From the NCBI GenBank assembly GCA_041390305.1, contig JAWKQE010000007.1, forward strand, positions 124,001-188,000: 64,000 nucleotides of DNA, given 5' to 3'. The notes beneath the pieces were generated by a model, which was given only the letters and a program-made list of their open reading frames with translations, did no database searches and was not told the origin of the DNA. The stretch is from JACKCR01 sp041390305 (GTDB lineage Bacteria > Eisenbacteria > RBG-16-71-46 > CAIMUX01). Of the stretch, positions 8,267 to 16,717 are shown in pieces. The first letter of the stretch is position 1. Each line of letters begins with the position of its first letter. The translations under genes and the position numbers were made by a program.

Positions 8267-9303
8267 GCGGCCCTCTACACCGGCTCGGAGGGACGAGCCA
8301 GGAGCACGACGTGTGCTCGGAAAGGACCCGCGTGCAGAGTGAGATCGCACACCAGAGAGAGGAATCCGCCTGGGCTGCGCGACGTTTGCCGTTCCCACGG
8401 AACGGCCGACAGACTCGCGAGACTCGGTGCAGTCGTCCGAGTTGGCGCAACGGCATCGCCGTCACCGCCGCGCTCGTGGCTTCGTCTCTCGTCAGCCCAT
8501 GCATCGCCTTCGCATCCTTCGTCGTCTCTCCGATGGAGCACCATCTCCCCATCGCCGCAGGGAGTCGGGAGTCCGCCGTCCTCAGCCTCCGAAACTCCGG
8601 CGACCGGCCACTCAGCCTCCGCCTCTATCTCTCGGACAGCGTGTTCGACTTCGATGGGGGCGAACAGGACATCCCACTCGGTCGCCTCGACCGGAGCTGT
8701 GCACCCTGGGTCCACCTCGACTCGGATCTGCTCGACCTCGCGCCGGGGGAGATGCGCCAGATCGACCTCGACGTGACGCCGGCCGAGGACGCGGAAGGCA
8801 GCTACTGGACCAAGCTCTACATCGAGGAAGTCAGCGTTCCCCAGCCGATGGTCGAGGAGCACCAGGGCCGGAGGTACGAAGTGTTCATGCGACAGCGCAT
8901 GGGCGTTCGGATCTTCGTCGACATCGATGGCACCGAGGTTCGTGATCTCATCGTGACGAACGTGAACGTGGAACAACGCGAGGACGGAAACTCCGAGGTC
9001 GTCCTCATCGCCGAGAACACCGGCAACTCGTTCCTCCACTGCAACGGTTGGTTCGAGCTCCGCACGAGCCGAGGCGAGAGGGTCGACACCTTTCGCCCGA
9101 AGGCGGACGGCCGCTTCCTCGTGTTCCCCGGCGGTGCACGCATGGTGACAGCCCCCGTGCCGCGGAACCTGGACGACGGAACCTACACCGTGCTCGCGGT
9201 CGTCGACTATGGCGGAGAGAGCCTCGTCGCCGGCGAGCAGGTGCTGACCGTGACCCCGTCGAGCGCGCAGCCACCGCACGTGGTCGCGAGCGGAGCTCCG
9301 TAG
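8263..9303 (+). CDS. Periplasmic chaperone-like protein (PapD/DUF916-like Ig domains)
   Basis: A hydrophobic export segment (about residues 62-83) precedes an Ig-like start, SFVVSPMEHHLPIAAGSRES, with LSLRNSGDRPLSLRLY. This is the layout of the first strands of pilus chaperones. The next block, APWVHLDSDLLDLAPGEMRQ then GSYWTKLYIEEV, also fits both PapD-like chaperones and the DUF916 family. A second Ig-like part (about 225-330) has LIAENTGNSFLHCNGWFELR. At 346 residues it is longer than usual pilus chaperones (about 230). The start overlaps the upstream stop, but about 58 residues precede the signal, so GTG at 8311 or 8332 may be the real start. Function inferred from architecture and neighbours. 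Confidence 0.6.
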   Translation: MSGPLHRLGGTSQEHDVCSERTRVQSEIAHQREESAWAARRLPFPRNGRQTRETRCSRPSWRNGIAVTAALVASSLVSPCIAFASFVVSPMEHHLPIAAGSRESAVLSLRNSGDRPLSLRLYLSDSVFDFDGGEQDIPLGRLDRSCAPWVHLDSDLLDLAPGEMRQIDLDVTPAEDAEGSYWTKLYIEEVSVPQPMVEEHQGRRYEVFMRQRMGVRIFVDIDGTEVRDLIVTNVNVEQREDGNSEVVLIAENTGNSFLHCNGWFELRTSRGERVDTFRPKADGRFLVFPGGARMVTAPVPRNLDDGTYTVLAVVDYGGESLVAGEQVLTVTPSSAQPPHVVASGAP

Positions 9304-9305
9304 CC

Positions 9306-9839
9306 ATGCGCCCGGCAAGGCATCGCCCGGCAACGCTCCGCTCGGCGGTGATCCGGGCGGTTGTGCTTCGTTCGGCACTCGTCGGCGTCTGCGCGCTCCT
9401 GGGTTCGCCACCCCTGGCGCTCTCCCAGTCTACGGCTCGCGTCGAGGTGGACATGCTCGTCCCGCCGATCCAGAAGCTCGAAGTGTTGAGTCCGATCCTC
9501 GTGATGCCCCCGCTCACCGTGGCTGAGCTCGCGCCGGGATACGTTCGACTTCCACAGCCGATCGACCTGAGAGTCTGGAGCAACACGGAGTGGGAGCTCG
9601 CCGTGAGGCTCGCGGACGTCAAGACGCCGGACACGAGCGAGCTGACGCGGATCCGTTGCCTCGTGAGCGGAGGCACGGTTCGTTCACTCGGGCCAGACTG
9701 GCAGGTGATCGCGAAGGGGCAGAGTGGCGCGGACCTTCCGGTTTCGTTCGAGCTTCGCGTTCCCTTCGGCGTGGGCGGGGCCACCCCTGGGACGCAGGAG
9801 CTGTCACTCGACTACCGCCTTTCGGGCGTGGGGCGGTGA
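9306..9839 (+). CDS. Secreted subunit-like protein, chaperone-usher-like cluster (third)
   Basis: A 177-residue exported protein: Arg-rich leader, hydrophobic segment (about residues 16-38) and cleavage near LALSQS. The mature part is beta-rich, with WSNTEWELAVRLADV in the middle and a final PGTQELSLDYRLSG strand. It is far from the first two in sequence but has the same size, a W.L..RL element and a C-terminal PGT-alternating-hydrophobic strand. It starts 2 bp after the chaperone-like gene stop. I do not recognise a named family. Confidence 0.55.
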   Translation: MRPARHRPATLRSAVIRAVVLRSALVGVCALLGSPPLALSQSTARVEVDMLVPPIQKLEVLSPILVMPPLTVAELAPGYVRLPQPIDLRVWSNTEWELAVRLADVKTPDTSELTRIRCLVSGGTVRSLGPDWQVIAKGQSGADLPVSFELRVPFGVGGATPGTQELSLDYRLSGVGR

Positions 9840-9847
9840 GTCGGGCT

Positions 9848-10339
9848 ATGGCCACCTCGAGTCGAGTCCTCCGCACTCTGCGGCTCCTCGCTTTCTGTCT
9901 CCTCGCGACCCTTTTCGCGGAGCCGGCTCGCTGTGAACCGACGATCTCGGTGCGCACGCACCGCGTGTTGCTCCCTCTCATCGACGATGCGGACCTGGAG
10001 ACCGGGTGGGTCGAGACGGACCCGGCCCGCGGTCAGTATGCGATCGAGGTGGAAGTCTCCTCGAAGGCGAAGAGCGGTGGTTGGGTCCTCTACATCCACT
10101 CCGACGGATCGAGCTTCCGCGCGGGGAGTGCGGACAAGCCATCCTCGGACCTCATGTGGAAGGTCGACGAAGCACCCGCTTCGGCGTACGAACGACTCGA
10201 AGAGCAGGAGTCGATCGTCCTCGCGATGCCGCAGGGGGGAGATGCCCGGGTTCTGCTCGACGTGCGCGTGCGTCTCGATTGGACGACTGAGTCGGGGCCG
10301 CTCGGCGCGGGGATCGTGTTCCGTGTGGCGCCCTACTGA
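9848..10339 (+). CDS. Secreted subunit-like protein, chaperone-usher-like cluster (fourth)
   Basis: A 163-residue exported protein with signal peptide LRLLAFCLLATLFAEPARC and a beta-rich mature part. KPSSDLMWKVDE and LLDVRVRLDWTTESGPLGAG echo the KPETDLLIRIT and TRVLLDW...PGAY segments of the first two cluster proteins, so it is a divergent member of the same set. ATG at 9848 is used here; GTG at 9836 overlaps the previous stop (GTGA) and is an equally good, coupled start. The last codons overlap the likely start of the barrel gene. Confidence 0.55.
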   Translation: MATSSRVLRTLRLLAFCLLATLFAEPARCEPTISVRTHRVLLPLIDDADLETGWVETDPARGQYAIEVEVSSKAKSGGWVLYIHSDGSSFRAGSADKPSSDLMWKVDEAPASAYERLEEQESIVLAMPQGGDARVLLDVRVRLDWTTESGPLGAGIVFRVAPY

Positions 10340-13304
10340 CGGGAGACTCCGCGCCGCGTTCGCTCGGCTGTGGTCCTGCGTCGCGTTCGCGGCTGCGGCG
10401 ACTCCATTCGTGTCGACGACGGCGTCGGCCGCGATTCTCCTCACCACCCTGGACCCGGTTCCGGCGGAGCCGGGCGAGTTCGCGACCTTCAGTTGCCAGG
10501 TGGATCACGTCCCGGATGGCTCGCGAGACCTTCCGCCTTCGGGGGAGGTTCGCGTGCGCTTCCGTCCTCCGGAGGGTTGGAGTGCGCTCTCGACCGAGCG
10601 TGGCCTCGTTCTCTCGCCGGGTGGTTCCGTCGTCATGCCGTTCACCGCTCTTGTACCACTGAGTGCGGATCCGACCCTCTCCCACGATGCGATCTTCGAA
10701 CTCACCTATGCGCCCGATGATGGGGTCGACCAGATCGCGATCCGTGGCGCCACCGTTCGAACGAGGCGGGGGCTCGATCTCTCGACGGCGGAAGACGGAG
10801 TGTCGGCGCGGGCCGGAGAGACGGTGACGCTCTCCGTCTTCGTGCGGAACACCGGCAACCGGAGCGATCGCGTTCGGGTCGAAGGCGAGTCCGTTCCGAA
10901 CTGGGAGTGGGAGGTCGAACCGAGTGAGCTCTCCCTCGGCCCGGGCGAGGAAGGATCGGCTCGGGTCTCCCTCCATGTTCCCGAGACGGCGAGGGAGGGA
11001 ACGCTTCATCTCCTGGATCTTCGGGCCACGACGACTACGACGACCCCGACGGCCACGACTGCAACGCGAGCCACGACGGGGACGCGAGCCACGACAGCGA
11101 CGACTGGCACGACACCCGGGGCCACGGAGGCGTCGTCGCCGCGCGACGTCGACGTTGCGGAGGCCGCGGTCACCTACGCTCGGATCACGACAGCGGTGCT
11201 CTCCGCTCCCGAGCCGGAGGAGCGGTTCGTCCGCATTCCGATCGCCGCTACCTTCTCCGCGGGTTCCGTCTCGCCGGGTGAGGAGAGCTATGCGGTGCAC
11301 ACGGTCGCCGCGGGAGGTGTGGGCACCGAGTCGGAGTTCTCTCTCGAGGCGAATCTCGCGAGTGGAGCGAGTGCGTCGGGCGTCGCGGGCTGGCAGAACG
11401 AGACGCTGCGGGCCCGTGCGCGTCGCGGCGCGTGGGAGCTTGCGGCGGGGGACCTGGGTGTCGCGCTTCGGAGCCGTCTCGCGCCCAGTTTTTCCGGCCG
11501 GGGCGTCCGGCTTGCGTACGAGGACGGGCCTTGGTCCGCCCACCTCCTGCAGGTCGAGGAACGAGGGGGGGCCGGCGCGGACTCCTGGTCCGCCGGCGCC
11601 GGTCGCGCTCTCGGTGAGGATGTCGAACTCGGCTTCGATCTCCTCGCCAGAGAACAGGTCCGGGACCGGTCGCGCACCCGCACGGATCGGGTCGGTGCCG
11701 TTCACCTCGGCGGACCGGGGCCGCTCCGGTCTTCCTGGCGTCTGGAACTCGCCGAATCACGGAGCGATCTCGGCGGAGGCGTTCGGACGGAGGGGCAGGG
11801 TACGGAAGTCGCGGCCGAACGATCGGGCGACTCGGTCCAGCTTCGGGCCCGCGCGAACCGCGGCACCCGAGACTTCCGTGGGCGTACGGGGGACAGGGAC
11901 GGCAACGTACTCTTCGGTTCGTGGGTTCCGGGACCTCGCTCGCTCCGTCTCTGGACGAACCTCGAATCCCAATCGGGAGGTGCGTGGGCGGGGAGCGATT
12001 CGATGCGCACGGAAATCTCCCGCGGGCGCGTGGGGCTGCGCTTCGATCCGTTCCGACTCCCCGGATTCGAACTCAGCGTGGGCGAGAACGAGGAACGGAC
12101 ATCGGAGCTGGACTCCCTGACCGTCCACACGGATCGCCGGGACCTGACGTTCACGACGAAGCTCGCGCGCGGGTCGTTCCTCGCGGTTTCGACGTGGAGT
12201 TGGGGTAGGGTGCGCGACCTCCGCGCCTCCGCCGAGGCGTCGACCGACGCAGGTGGCTACGGTGGTGATGCGCCGCCGTCCGAAGGCGACATCCGTACGT
12301 GGGAAGTGAACGCGGGTGGACGGCTCGGCGAGTTCCGCACCGCGATGCGTTGGTCCGCGCTCGAGGAGTGGAACCCGTCGAACGGCAGAGTGACACGGAC
12401 CACCGGCTGGAGCGCCGACCTCTCGCAGCACTTGCGGCGCTGGGGTGCGGAGATCGGCGCGTCGGTCGGCGAGCGCACGAGCGACACCGGCGGCGCAACG
12501 GGGCGCGGGCACCGGCAGCTCACGGTCGAACCACGACTCGACTGGCGCCTCCACGGCAAGTGGAGCGTACGCGTCGATGCGTCGTTCGAGCGGGTCGACG
12601 GTGAGTCGCGCGTGCAGCGTTGGCGCGTCTCCCTGCACCATGCGCCGACCGAGCTGCTGCCGATCCCTTGGGTCCCGCTGCGCGGCGGTCTCCGGGGCAT
12701 CGTGTTCGTCGACCTGGACGGCGACGGTGTTCCGAGTGGGATGGAACCGCGGATCGAGAACGTCGTGGTGAGGGCAGACGGGCGCTCTCTCACGACGGAC
12801 CGTCACGGGGAGTTCACCTGGCGGAGTCTCGAGCCGGGCACGTACTGGGTGGAGGTGGATCGCGGAACCCTGCCCGCGGAGTTCCAACCGCCGGTCGAAC
12901 TCCCGATCGAAGCGCGCGTCCGCGCCGGAGACGACAGCCACGTCTGGATCCCGCTCCGGCCGTGCGGAGCCGTGACCGGGTCCGTCTTCCTCGACGAGGA
13001 TCGCAGCGGCACCTGGGACGGCCGGGAGGACGGACTCTCCGACGTCCGGATCGGCCTCTTCCGCGACGGTGTGTTCTTCACGTCGACGATCACGGACGCG
13101 GATGGAAGGTTCGAGTTCGCAAAGGTGCCGGTCGGAACGTACGAACTGAGGGCGGATCCGAACTGGCTCCCGCAGGGGCTCGGACCGACGCAGGACGCGG
13201 TGGCGCACACGTTCGAGCTGAGCGAACACTCCGCCCCGGTCCTCACGCCGTACGGACTCGCGCCGCGCCAGAAGCCGATCGTGATCACGTTCCCGAGACG
13301 CTGA
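10323..13304 (+). CDS. Large usher-like outer-membrane barrel protein with NEW3-like and SdrD B-like domains
   Basis: About 993 residues if GTG at 10323 is the start; no ATG precedes the signal-like segment FARLWSCVAFAAAATPF. Visible order: two Ig-like domains (about 37-150 and 150-235, the second NEW3-like with TLSVFVRNTGNRSDRVRVEG), a Thr/Arg-rich linker (235-275), then about 500 residues of alternating strands. The strand region includes ELAAGDLGVALRSRLAPSFS and GRGVRLAYEDGPW, which recall the LGD...F.GL.L element of usher barrels. Two SdrD B/Cna B-like domains close it (FVDLDGDGVPSGMEP and FLDEDRSGTWDGRED). With the chaperone- and subunit-like genes upstream, it is the candidate secretion pore of the system. 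A generic surface barrel is the alternative. Confidence 0.55.
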   Translation: MWRPTDGRLRAAFARLWSCVAFAAAATPFVSTTASAAILLTTLDPVPAEPGEFATFSCQVDHVPDGSRDLPPSGEVRVRFRPPEGWSALSTERGLVLSPGGSVVMPFTALVPLSADPTLSHDAIFELTYAPDDGVDQIAIRGATVRTRRGLDLSTAEDGVSARAGETVTLSVFVRNTGNRSDRVRVEGESVPNWEWEVEPSELSLGPGEEGSARVSLHVPETAREGTLHLLDLRATTTTTTPTATTATRATTGTRATTATTGTTPGATEASSPRDVDVAEAAVTYARITTAVLSAPEPEERFVRIPIAATFSAGSVSPGEESYAVHTVAAGGVGTESEFSLEANLASGASASGVAGWQNETLRARARRGAWELAAGDLGVALRSRLAPSFSGRGVRLAYEDGPWSAHLLQVEERGGAGADSWSAGAGRALGEDVELGFDLLAREQVRDRSRTRTDRVGAVHLGGPGPLRSSWRLELAESRSDLGGGVRTEGQGTEVAAERSGDSVQLRARANRGTRDFRGRTGDRDGNVLFGSWVPGPRSLRLWTNLESQSGGAWAGSDSMRTEISRGRVGLRFDPFRLPGFELSVGENEERTSELDSLTVHTDRRDLTFTTKLARGSFLAVSTWSWGRVRDLRASAEASTDAGGYGGDAPPSEGDIRTWEVNAGGRLGEFRTAMRWSALEEWNPSNGRVTRTTGWSADLSQHLRRWGAEIGASVGERTSDTGGATGRGHRQLTVEPRLDWRLHGKWSVRVDASFERVDGESRVQRWRVSLHHAPTELLPIPWVPLRGGLRGIVFVDLDGDGVPSGMEPRIENVVVRADGRSLTTDRHGEFTWRSLEPGTYWVEVDRGTLPAEFQPPVELPIEARVRAGDDSHVWIPLRPCGAVTGSVFLDEDRSGTWDGREDGLSDVRIGLFRDGVFFTSTITDADGRFEFAKVPVGTYELRADPNWLPQGLGPTQDAVAHTFELSEHSAPVLTPYGLAPRQKPIVITFPRR
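11029..11125 (+). repeat. ACGAC-rich imperfect tandem repeat coding a Thr/Arg/Ala linker
   Basis: Short units of ACGACT, GCCACGAC and GACGCGAGCC recur across about 95 bp and encode a Thr-rich stretch with Ala, Arg and Gly between the NEW3-like domain and the barrel. Units are imperfect and in frame, so length variation between strains would be plausible. Confidence 0.6.
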
Positions 13305-13321
13305 CGCGTCCCGGGGTCCGT

Positions 13322-15169
13322 CTACTTGATCCGGTGTCCCGCGGGGTCCAGCTTGTTGTTGAAGATCCAGGCGACGACTTCGCCGATCTGAATCTCGTTC
13401 TTGAGATACGCGCGACGCGTGAGCCGCTCCGAAGACCACTTCGATCCGCGGGCGTGGGTCGTGCCGTGCATCTCCCGGAACATCTCGAGCCACCAGGCCA
13501 TGTGCGCGGGGCGGAGATCGACCCAACCCTTCGTCGCGTAGACATCCATCGACTTGCGGTCGAGTGGAATCCGGTGGTTCTTCGGGTTGTAGGGCGGGAT
13601 CTTCACGGTGGGTCCGCGCCAGATCGTGCGGCCGTCCGGGTGGAGGATCGGGATGCCGATGGACGTGATCGTCTCACGGAGCGGATCGTGGTGGAGACGC
13701 TCGAAGAAGCGGGCCGAGATGTCCTCCGCGCTCGCCGGAGCGCCTCCCTCCAAGCCAAGCAGACTTCCGAGCGTTGTGTACTCGACCGCGAAGAGGTGCG
13801 CCTCGTAGAGATACTTGGCGAGCTGAGGCGGGCCGAGCTGTCCCAGTGCGATCGAAGGCGTCTTCGTCTCTTCCTCGAGCTTGAGCAGCTCCTCGATCGC
13901 GACGCCGCGGATCATACCTGCCTTGTAGGTCGGGTTCATGACCGCAGAGTCGACGGCGGAGATGACGTCGTGGCCGGTGTTGCTGCCGTGGAGTTCGAGG
14001 ATGATGTCCTCCGCGATCTCCTCGGGGGTGATGAACTCCATCTGTCCGGTGTAGGTGATCGCCTCGAACTCGCCGCGGGTGAACGTGCCGTTCTCACCCG
14101 TGTTCACGGCCGGGAGCTGGAGTGTCTTCTCCGTTCCGTCGGCGTTGCGGAGCGGCGTGAAGTCGTCGGGCCTCGGCGTCGTGTCGAGAACGTCGCCGAG
14201 CGCCTCCTCCTGTGCTTCGTAGAGGACGTAGGGTACACGGCTCATGACGAGCCCGCCGTCCTTCCGTCGCCACTGGAGGCCGCGGACGGTCGAGTAGTCG
14301 ATGTCGCGGTAGCCGATCATGGCGGCCGGCTTCACTTCCTTGACGATCGGTCCGCCCGCGGTGCGGGCCATGAGGAAGAGGAGACCGGTCTGTGCGAACG
14401 CGATCGCGGTCTTCGTCATGAGCGTCGGGCTGGGGCGGTCCTCTCCGTGCGTGTAGGGGATGTTGAGCCCCATCCCGCCGGTGCCGGTGGTGCCGACCTT
14501 GAGGTAGATCCGGCTCTTCGCTTCCATCATCGCGCGGTAGAGGAGACGGACGTGGAGGATGAGTTCGGGAACCGAGATCGAGACGAGGAGCTTCTCGAGG
14601 TCTACCCCGAACGAGTCGAACTGGGCCCGCGGAATGCAGATCTGTTCTCCGTCCCGGGCCTGTTCCTTGCCGCGCCCGGCGACGTCACGTAGCTCACCCA
14701 GTCCTCTGGACACGATGTCGCTCGCGAGGAAGACGTCCTGATAGCTGATGCCCGTCGCCGTGTTGATGCAGTCGACGACCGCGGTCGGCTTGGCCTCGTG
14801 GATCAACCGGACGAGGAGGGACTCGCGGTACGCGGTCTCGAAGTCTTCGTAGGTGTCCTCGAAGATGTGGCGCCGGACGACGGGATCGGCCTTCTGCTCG
14901 AGCGGGCTCGGAAGAGCGACGTCTTCGGACGCGGGCACCGGGCGTCCCCGGAGGAAGACGTTACCGTAGTACCCCGAGAACTCGACGTGCGGGTGGTCCT
15001 CGGCCAGGGCTTCGATCGCGTCCGTCACTTCCTTGCGGAAGAGACCGGCGATGACGATCCGTTTCGGGCGGAGGTCGGCGGCCGCGCGCTTTGCCACCTG
15101 GATGCCGACCAGTCCGCCACCTCCCAGGATGAGGAGGCTCTCGAATTGAGGATCGGTCTCTTTCGTCAT
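13322..15169 (-). CDS. NAD(P)-binding Rossmann-fold protein of unknown substrate
   Basis: A cytoplasmic protein of 615 residues. The N-terminus has a glycine-rich nucleotide loop (ILGGGGLVGIQVAKRAAAD, residues 14-32) typical of extended short-chain dehydrogenases and epimerases. Further on are VVDCINTATGISYQDV and GTTGTGGMGLNIPYTHGED. It is about twice the length of ordinary SDR or epimerase proteins, and the C-terminal half (WWLEMFREMHGTTHARGSKW and so on) matches nothing I recognise. Start at 15169 (MTKETDPQ) has AGGAAGGGG upstream. It is convergent with the barrel gene and has no obvious functional neighbour. Confidence 0.6.
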   Translation of the reverse strand: MTKETDPQFESLLILGGGGLVGIQVAKRAAADLRPKRIVIAGLFRKEVTDAIEALAEDHPHVEFSGYYGNVFLRGRPVPASEDVALPSPLEQKADPVVRRHIFEDTYEDFETAYRESLLVRLIHEAKPTAVVDCINTATGISYQDVFLASDIVSRGLGELRDVAGRGKEQARDGEQICIPRAQFDSFGVDLEKLLVSISVPELILHVRLLYRAMMEAKSRIYLKVGTTGTGGMGLNIPYTHGEDRPSPTLMTKTAIAFAQTGLLFLMARTAGGPIVKEVKPAAMIGYRDIDYSTVRGLQWRRKDGGLVMSRVPYVLYEAQEEALGDVLDTTPRPDDFTPLRNADGTEKTLQLPAVNTGENGTFTRGEFEAITYTGQMEFITPEEIAEDIILELHGSNTGHDVISAVDSAVMNPTYKAGMIRGVAIEELLKLEEETKTPSIALGQLGPPQLAKYLYEAHLFAVEYTTLGSLLGLEGGAPASAEDISARFFERLHHDPLRETITSIGIPILHPDGRTIWRGPTVKIPPYNPKNHRIPLDRKSMDVYATKGWVDLRPAHMAWWLEMFREMHGTTHARGSKWSSERLTRRAYLKNEIQIGEVVAWIFNNKLDPAGHRIK

Positions 15170-15352
15170 TGGCAAACACCCCTTCCTGCGTGTCCTGCCA
15201 CGGGGAGCGGCGTCGTCAGCGGGGGATCCCGGACTCGGTAGGTGGCGACGCCCCACTTGGAACCGTCGCGTCGCTCCCAGAGGGCGAGAGCGGAGGATAG
15301 TGGCTCGCCTGGGAGACGTCCATAAGGGGGTTCCAAGGGGGCGGGGATTGTG

Positions 15353-15375
15353 GGCCCCGGTCGTACGCCGGGGCC
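15353..15375 (-). terminator. GC hairpin downstream of the XRE regulator/membrane protein pair
   Basis: Perfect 8-bp stem GGCCCCGG (15353-15360) with CCGGGGCC (15368-15375), about 70 bp past the membrane gene stop. The rest of 15170-15444 shows no gene. No T tract, so at best a factor-dependent terminator. Confidence 0.35.
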
Positions 15376-15444
15376 GCAGGTCGGCGTTGCCTGCCCGGGG
15401 TTGCCGGCCCGATTCGACTGCCCGCGGCGTTGGGCCTCTGTCCG

Positions 15445-16164
15445 CTATCGGGCCTCGTCCGAGTCCGGGTCGCGGTCCCGCAGGAGAGCGATTCCGCTCG
15501 CGAGGAGCGGCCCCACGAAGAGGATGAGAACGACGCCACGTCCCTTCGCGAGCGGGGTCGGCCCCACGATCTCGTGGAGGTGGAAGAACCAGAAGAAGAA
15601 GACGGAGAGTCCGAGGAGCAGGACGCCGACCGCTCGGGGCCACCGCGGAACGAGCCAGGCGGCCAGAAGGAACGGAACCGCGAGGAGAGACTGCATGAGG
15701 AGCTCGATCGGGTGGGCCAGGTGCCCCACGACGTTGAATGCGAGCCAGACGAGCCCGAAGGCGACGAGAACCCGCCGCGCGGTCTTGTGGGCGCCCCAGT
15801 ACGCAACGAGGCTACTGATGAGCCAGGTGAACCAGAGCAGGGCGAGGATCGTCTGGAGGATCGCGTCCGGAGCGGCGCTCCTCACGCCGCCGTCACCGAG
15901 GAGCGCGAGCAGGGCGAACGTGACGAGTCCGCCGACGAGGTAGGCCTGGTACCCCGCGCGCTGCGCGGCCCGCCGCTGGAACTCGTCCTGGTCGTGCAGC
16001 CAACCGAGTTCTCGGAGGAGTCCCGGTCCGAACGCGCCCGCCGCGACGACGAGAAGGAACGCCGGATGGACTTGGAGGAGGGAGAACCCCACGAGCACGA
16101 GGCCGCCCGCGATCCAGGTGGCGCGGCTCGGATGGATGGGCAGGGTGTCACGAATCGAGGCCAT
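15445..16164 (-). CDS. Polytopic membrane protein of unknown function
   Basis: A 239-residue protein with about seven hydrophobic helices (around 17-47, 73-91, 104-125, 129-147, 153-170, 176-196 and 207-226) and short polar loops (HDQDEFQRRAAQRAGYQA). Its start (ATG at 16164, GGAGA upstream) lies inside the end of the XRE regulator gene, a 17-bp overlap. The regulator therefore probably controls it. Small XRE regulator plus membrane protein is a common pair, often with DUF2178-like proteins, but I cannot name the family. Confidence 0.7.
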   Translation of the reverse strand: MASIRDTLPIHPSRATWIAGGLVLVGFSLLQVHPAFLLVVAAGAFGPGLLRELGWLHDQDEFQRRAAQRAGYQAYLVGGLVTFALLALLGDGGVRSAAPDAILQTILALLWFTWLISSLVAYWGAHKTARRVLVAFGLVWLAFNVVGHLAHPIELLMQSLLAVPFLLAAWLVPRWPRAVGVLLLGLSVFFFWFFHLHEIVGPTPLAKGRGVVLILFVGPLLASGIALLRDRDPDSDEAR

Positions 16165-16384
16165 CGGCGTCTCCTTCCACGAGTTCGAACAGGTCCTCCA
16201 CCGGGCAGGCGAACTCCCTGGCCAGGAGGAGTGCCAACTCGATGGACGGGCGATACTTACCCTTCTCGATCGAGATGATGGTCTGGCGGGTGACCCCGAG
16301 CCGGTCGGCGAGGTCCTGCTGGGTCAGATCCCGGGTCTTCCGGAACCGCCGGAGGTGGACTCGAAGGTCTGCTTTCGGTGCCAT
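16148..16384 (-). CDS. XRE-family HTH transcriptional regulator, YozG-like
   Basis: A 78-residue, single-domain DNA-binding protein. The helix-turn-helix is clear at about residues 20-45 (LTQQDLADRLGVTRQTIISI), followed by EKGKYRPSIELALLLAREF and an acidic tail. Such short Cro/cI-type proteins usually repress their own operon. It precedes and overlaps the membrane protein gene and has a strong promoter with paired CTCGACA repeats just upstream, which are the likely binding sites. Confidence 0.9.
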   Translation of the reverse strand: MAPKADLRVHLRRFRKTRDLTQQDLADRLGVTRQTIISIEKGKYRPSIELALLLAREFACPVEDLFELVEGDADGLDS

Positions 16385-16390
16385 GAGGCG

Positions 16391-16430
16391 ATGTTAAGCC
16401 TACTCGACAAAATGTCAAGCAGGCTCGACA
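16391..16430 (-). promoter_or_regulatory. Promoter with paired 7-bp direct repeats, likely autoregulated
   Basis: On the - strand TTGACA (16413-16418) and TAACAT (16391-16396) are 16 bp apart, a good sigma-70 promoter just ahead of the XRE gene. Two copies of CTCGACA on the + strand (16403-16409 and 16424-16430) are exactly 21 bp apart, about two helical turns. One lies in the spacer and one just upstream of the -35. GACA-AAA-TGTC also forms a small inverted repeat. This fits repression by the XRE protein. Confidence 0.55.
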
Positions 16431-16711
16431 TTTTCATTGGGACGGTACCTCTTGCCCCGTCTTCGAGCGCGGTGCTACCTTCCCGAGGATAGCCCTGTAA
16501 AGGGCGCTACAGCTGGGGGATGGTGTAGTCGGTTGGGCGTGTGGACGTCCCATCGACGGGCGTGACCCGGCGGACTGCCGATCTTCTCGGTGGCCCGGCG
16601 GGTTCCTCTGTCCCGACAACCCGGTCCGGGCTCCTGCGGCCCGAACTCGATCCCTAACGTCTGGAATCGGATCTCAGGCGGGTGGACCTCGGCCCACCTC
16701 CGTAGGGGAGT
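16431..16711. other. Intergenic region upstream of the EF-G-like gene
   Basis: About 280 bp between divergent genes. It is GC-rich and contains no frame with a credible start and Shine-Dalgarno. I see no tRNA or known riboswitch; a tRNA-like opening near 16515 lacks a matching acceptor strand. GGGGAG at 16705-16710 is the ribosome site for the next gene. Confidence 0.5.
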
Positions 16712-16717
16712 GTGTAC

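Noticed and set aside
16513..16580. tRNA-like stretch (GGGGGATGGTGTAGTCGG) before the EF-G-like gene
   Set aside because: No complementary 3' acceptor strand and no GTTCRANYC T-loop at the right distance.
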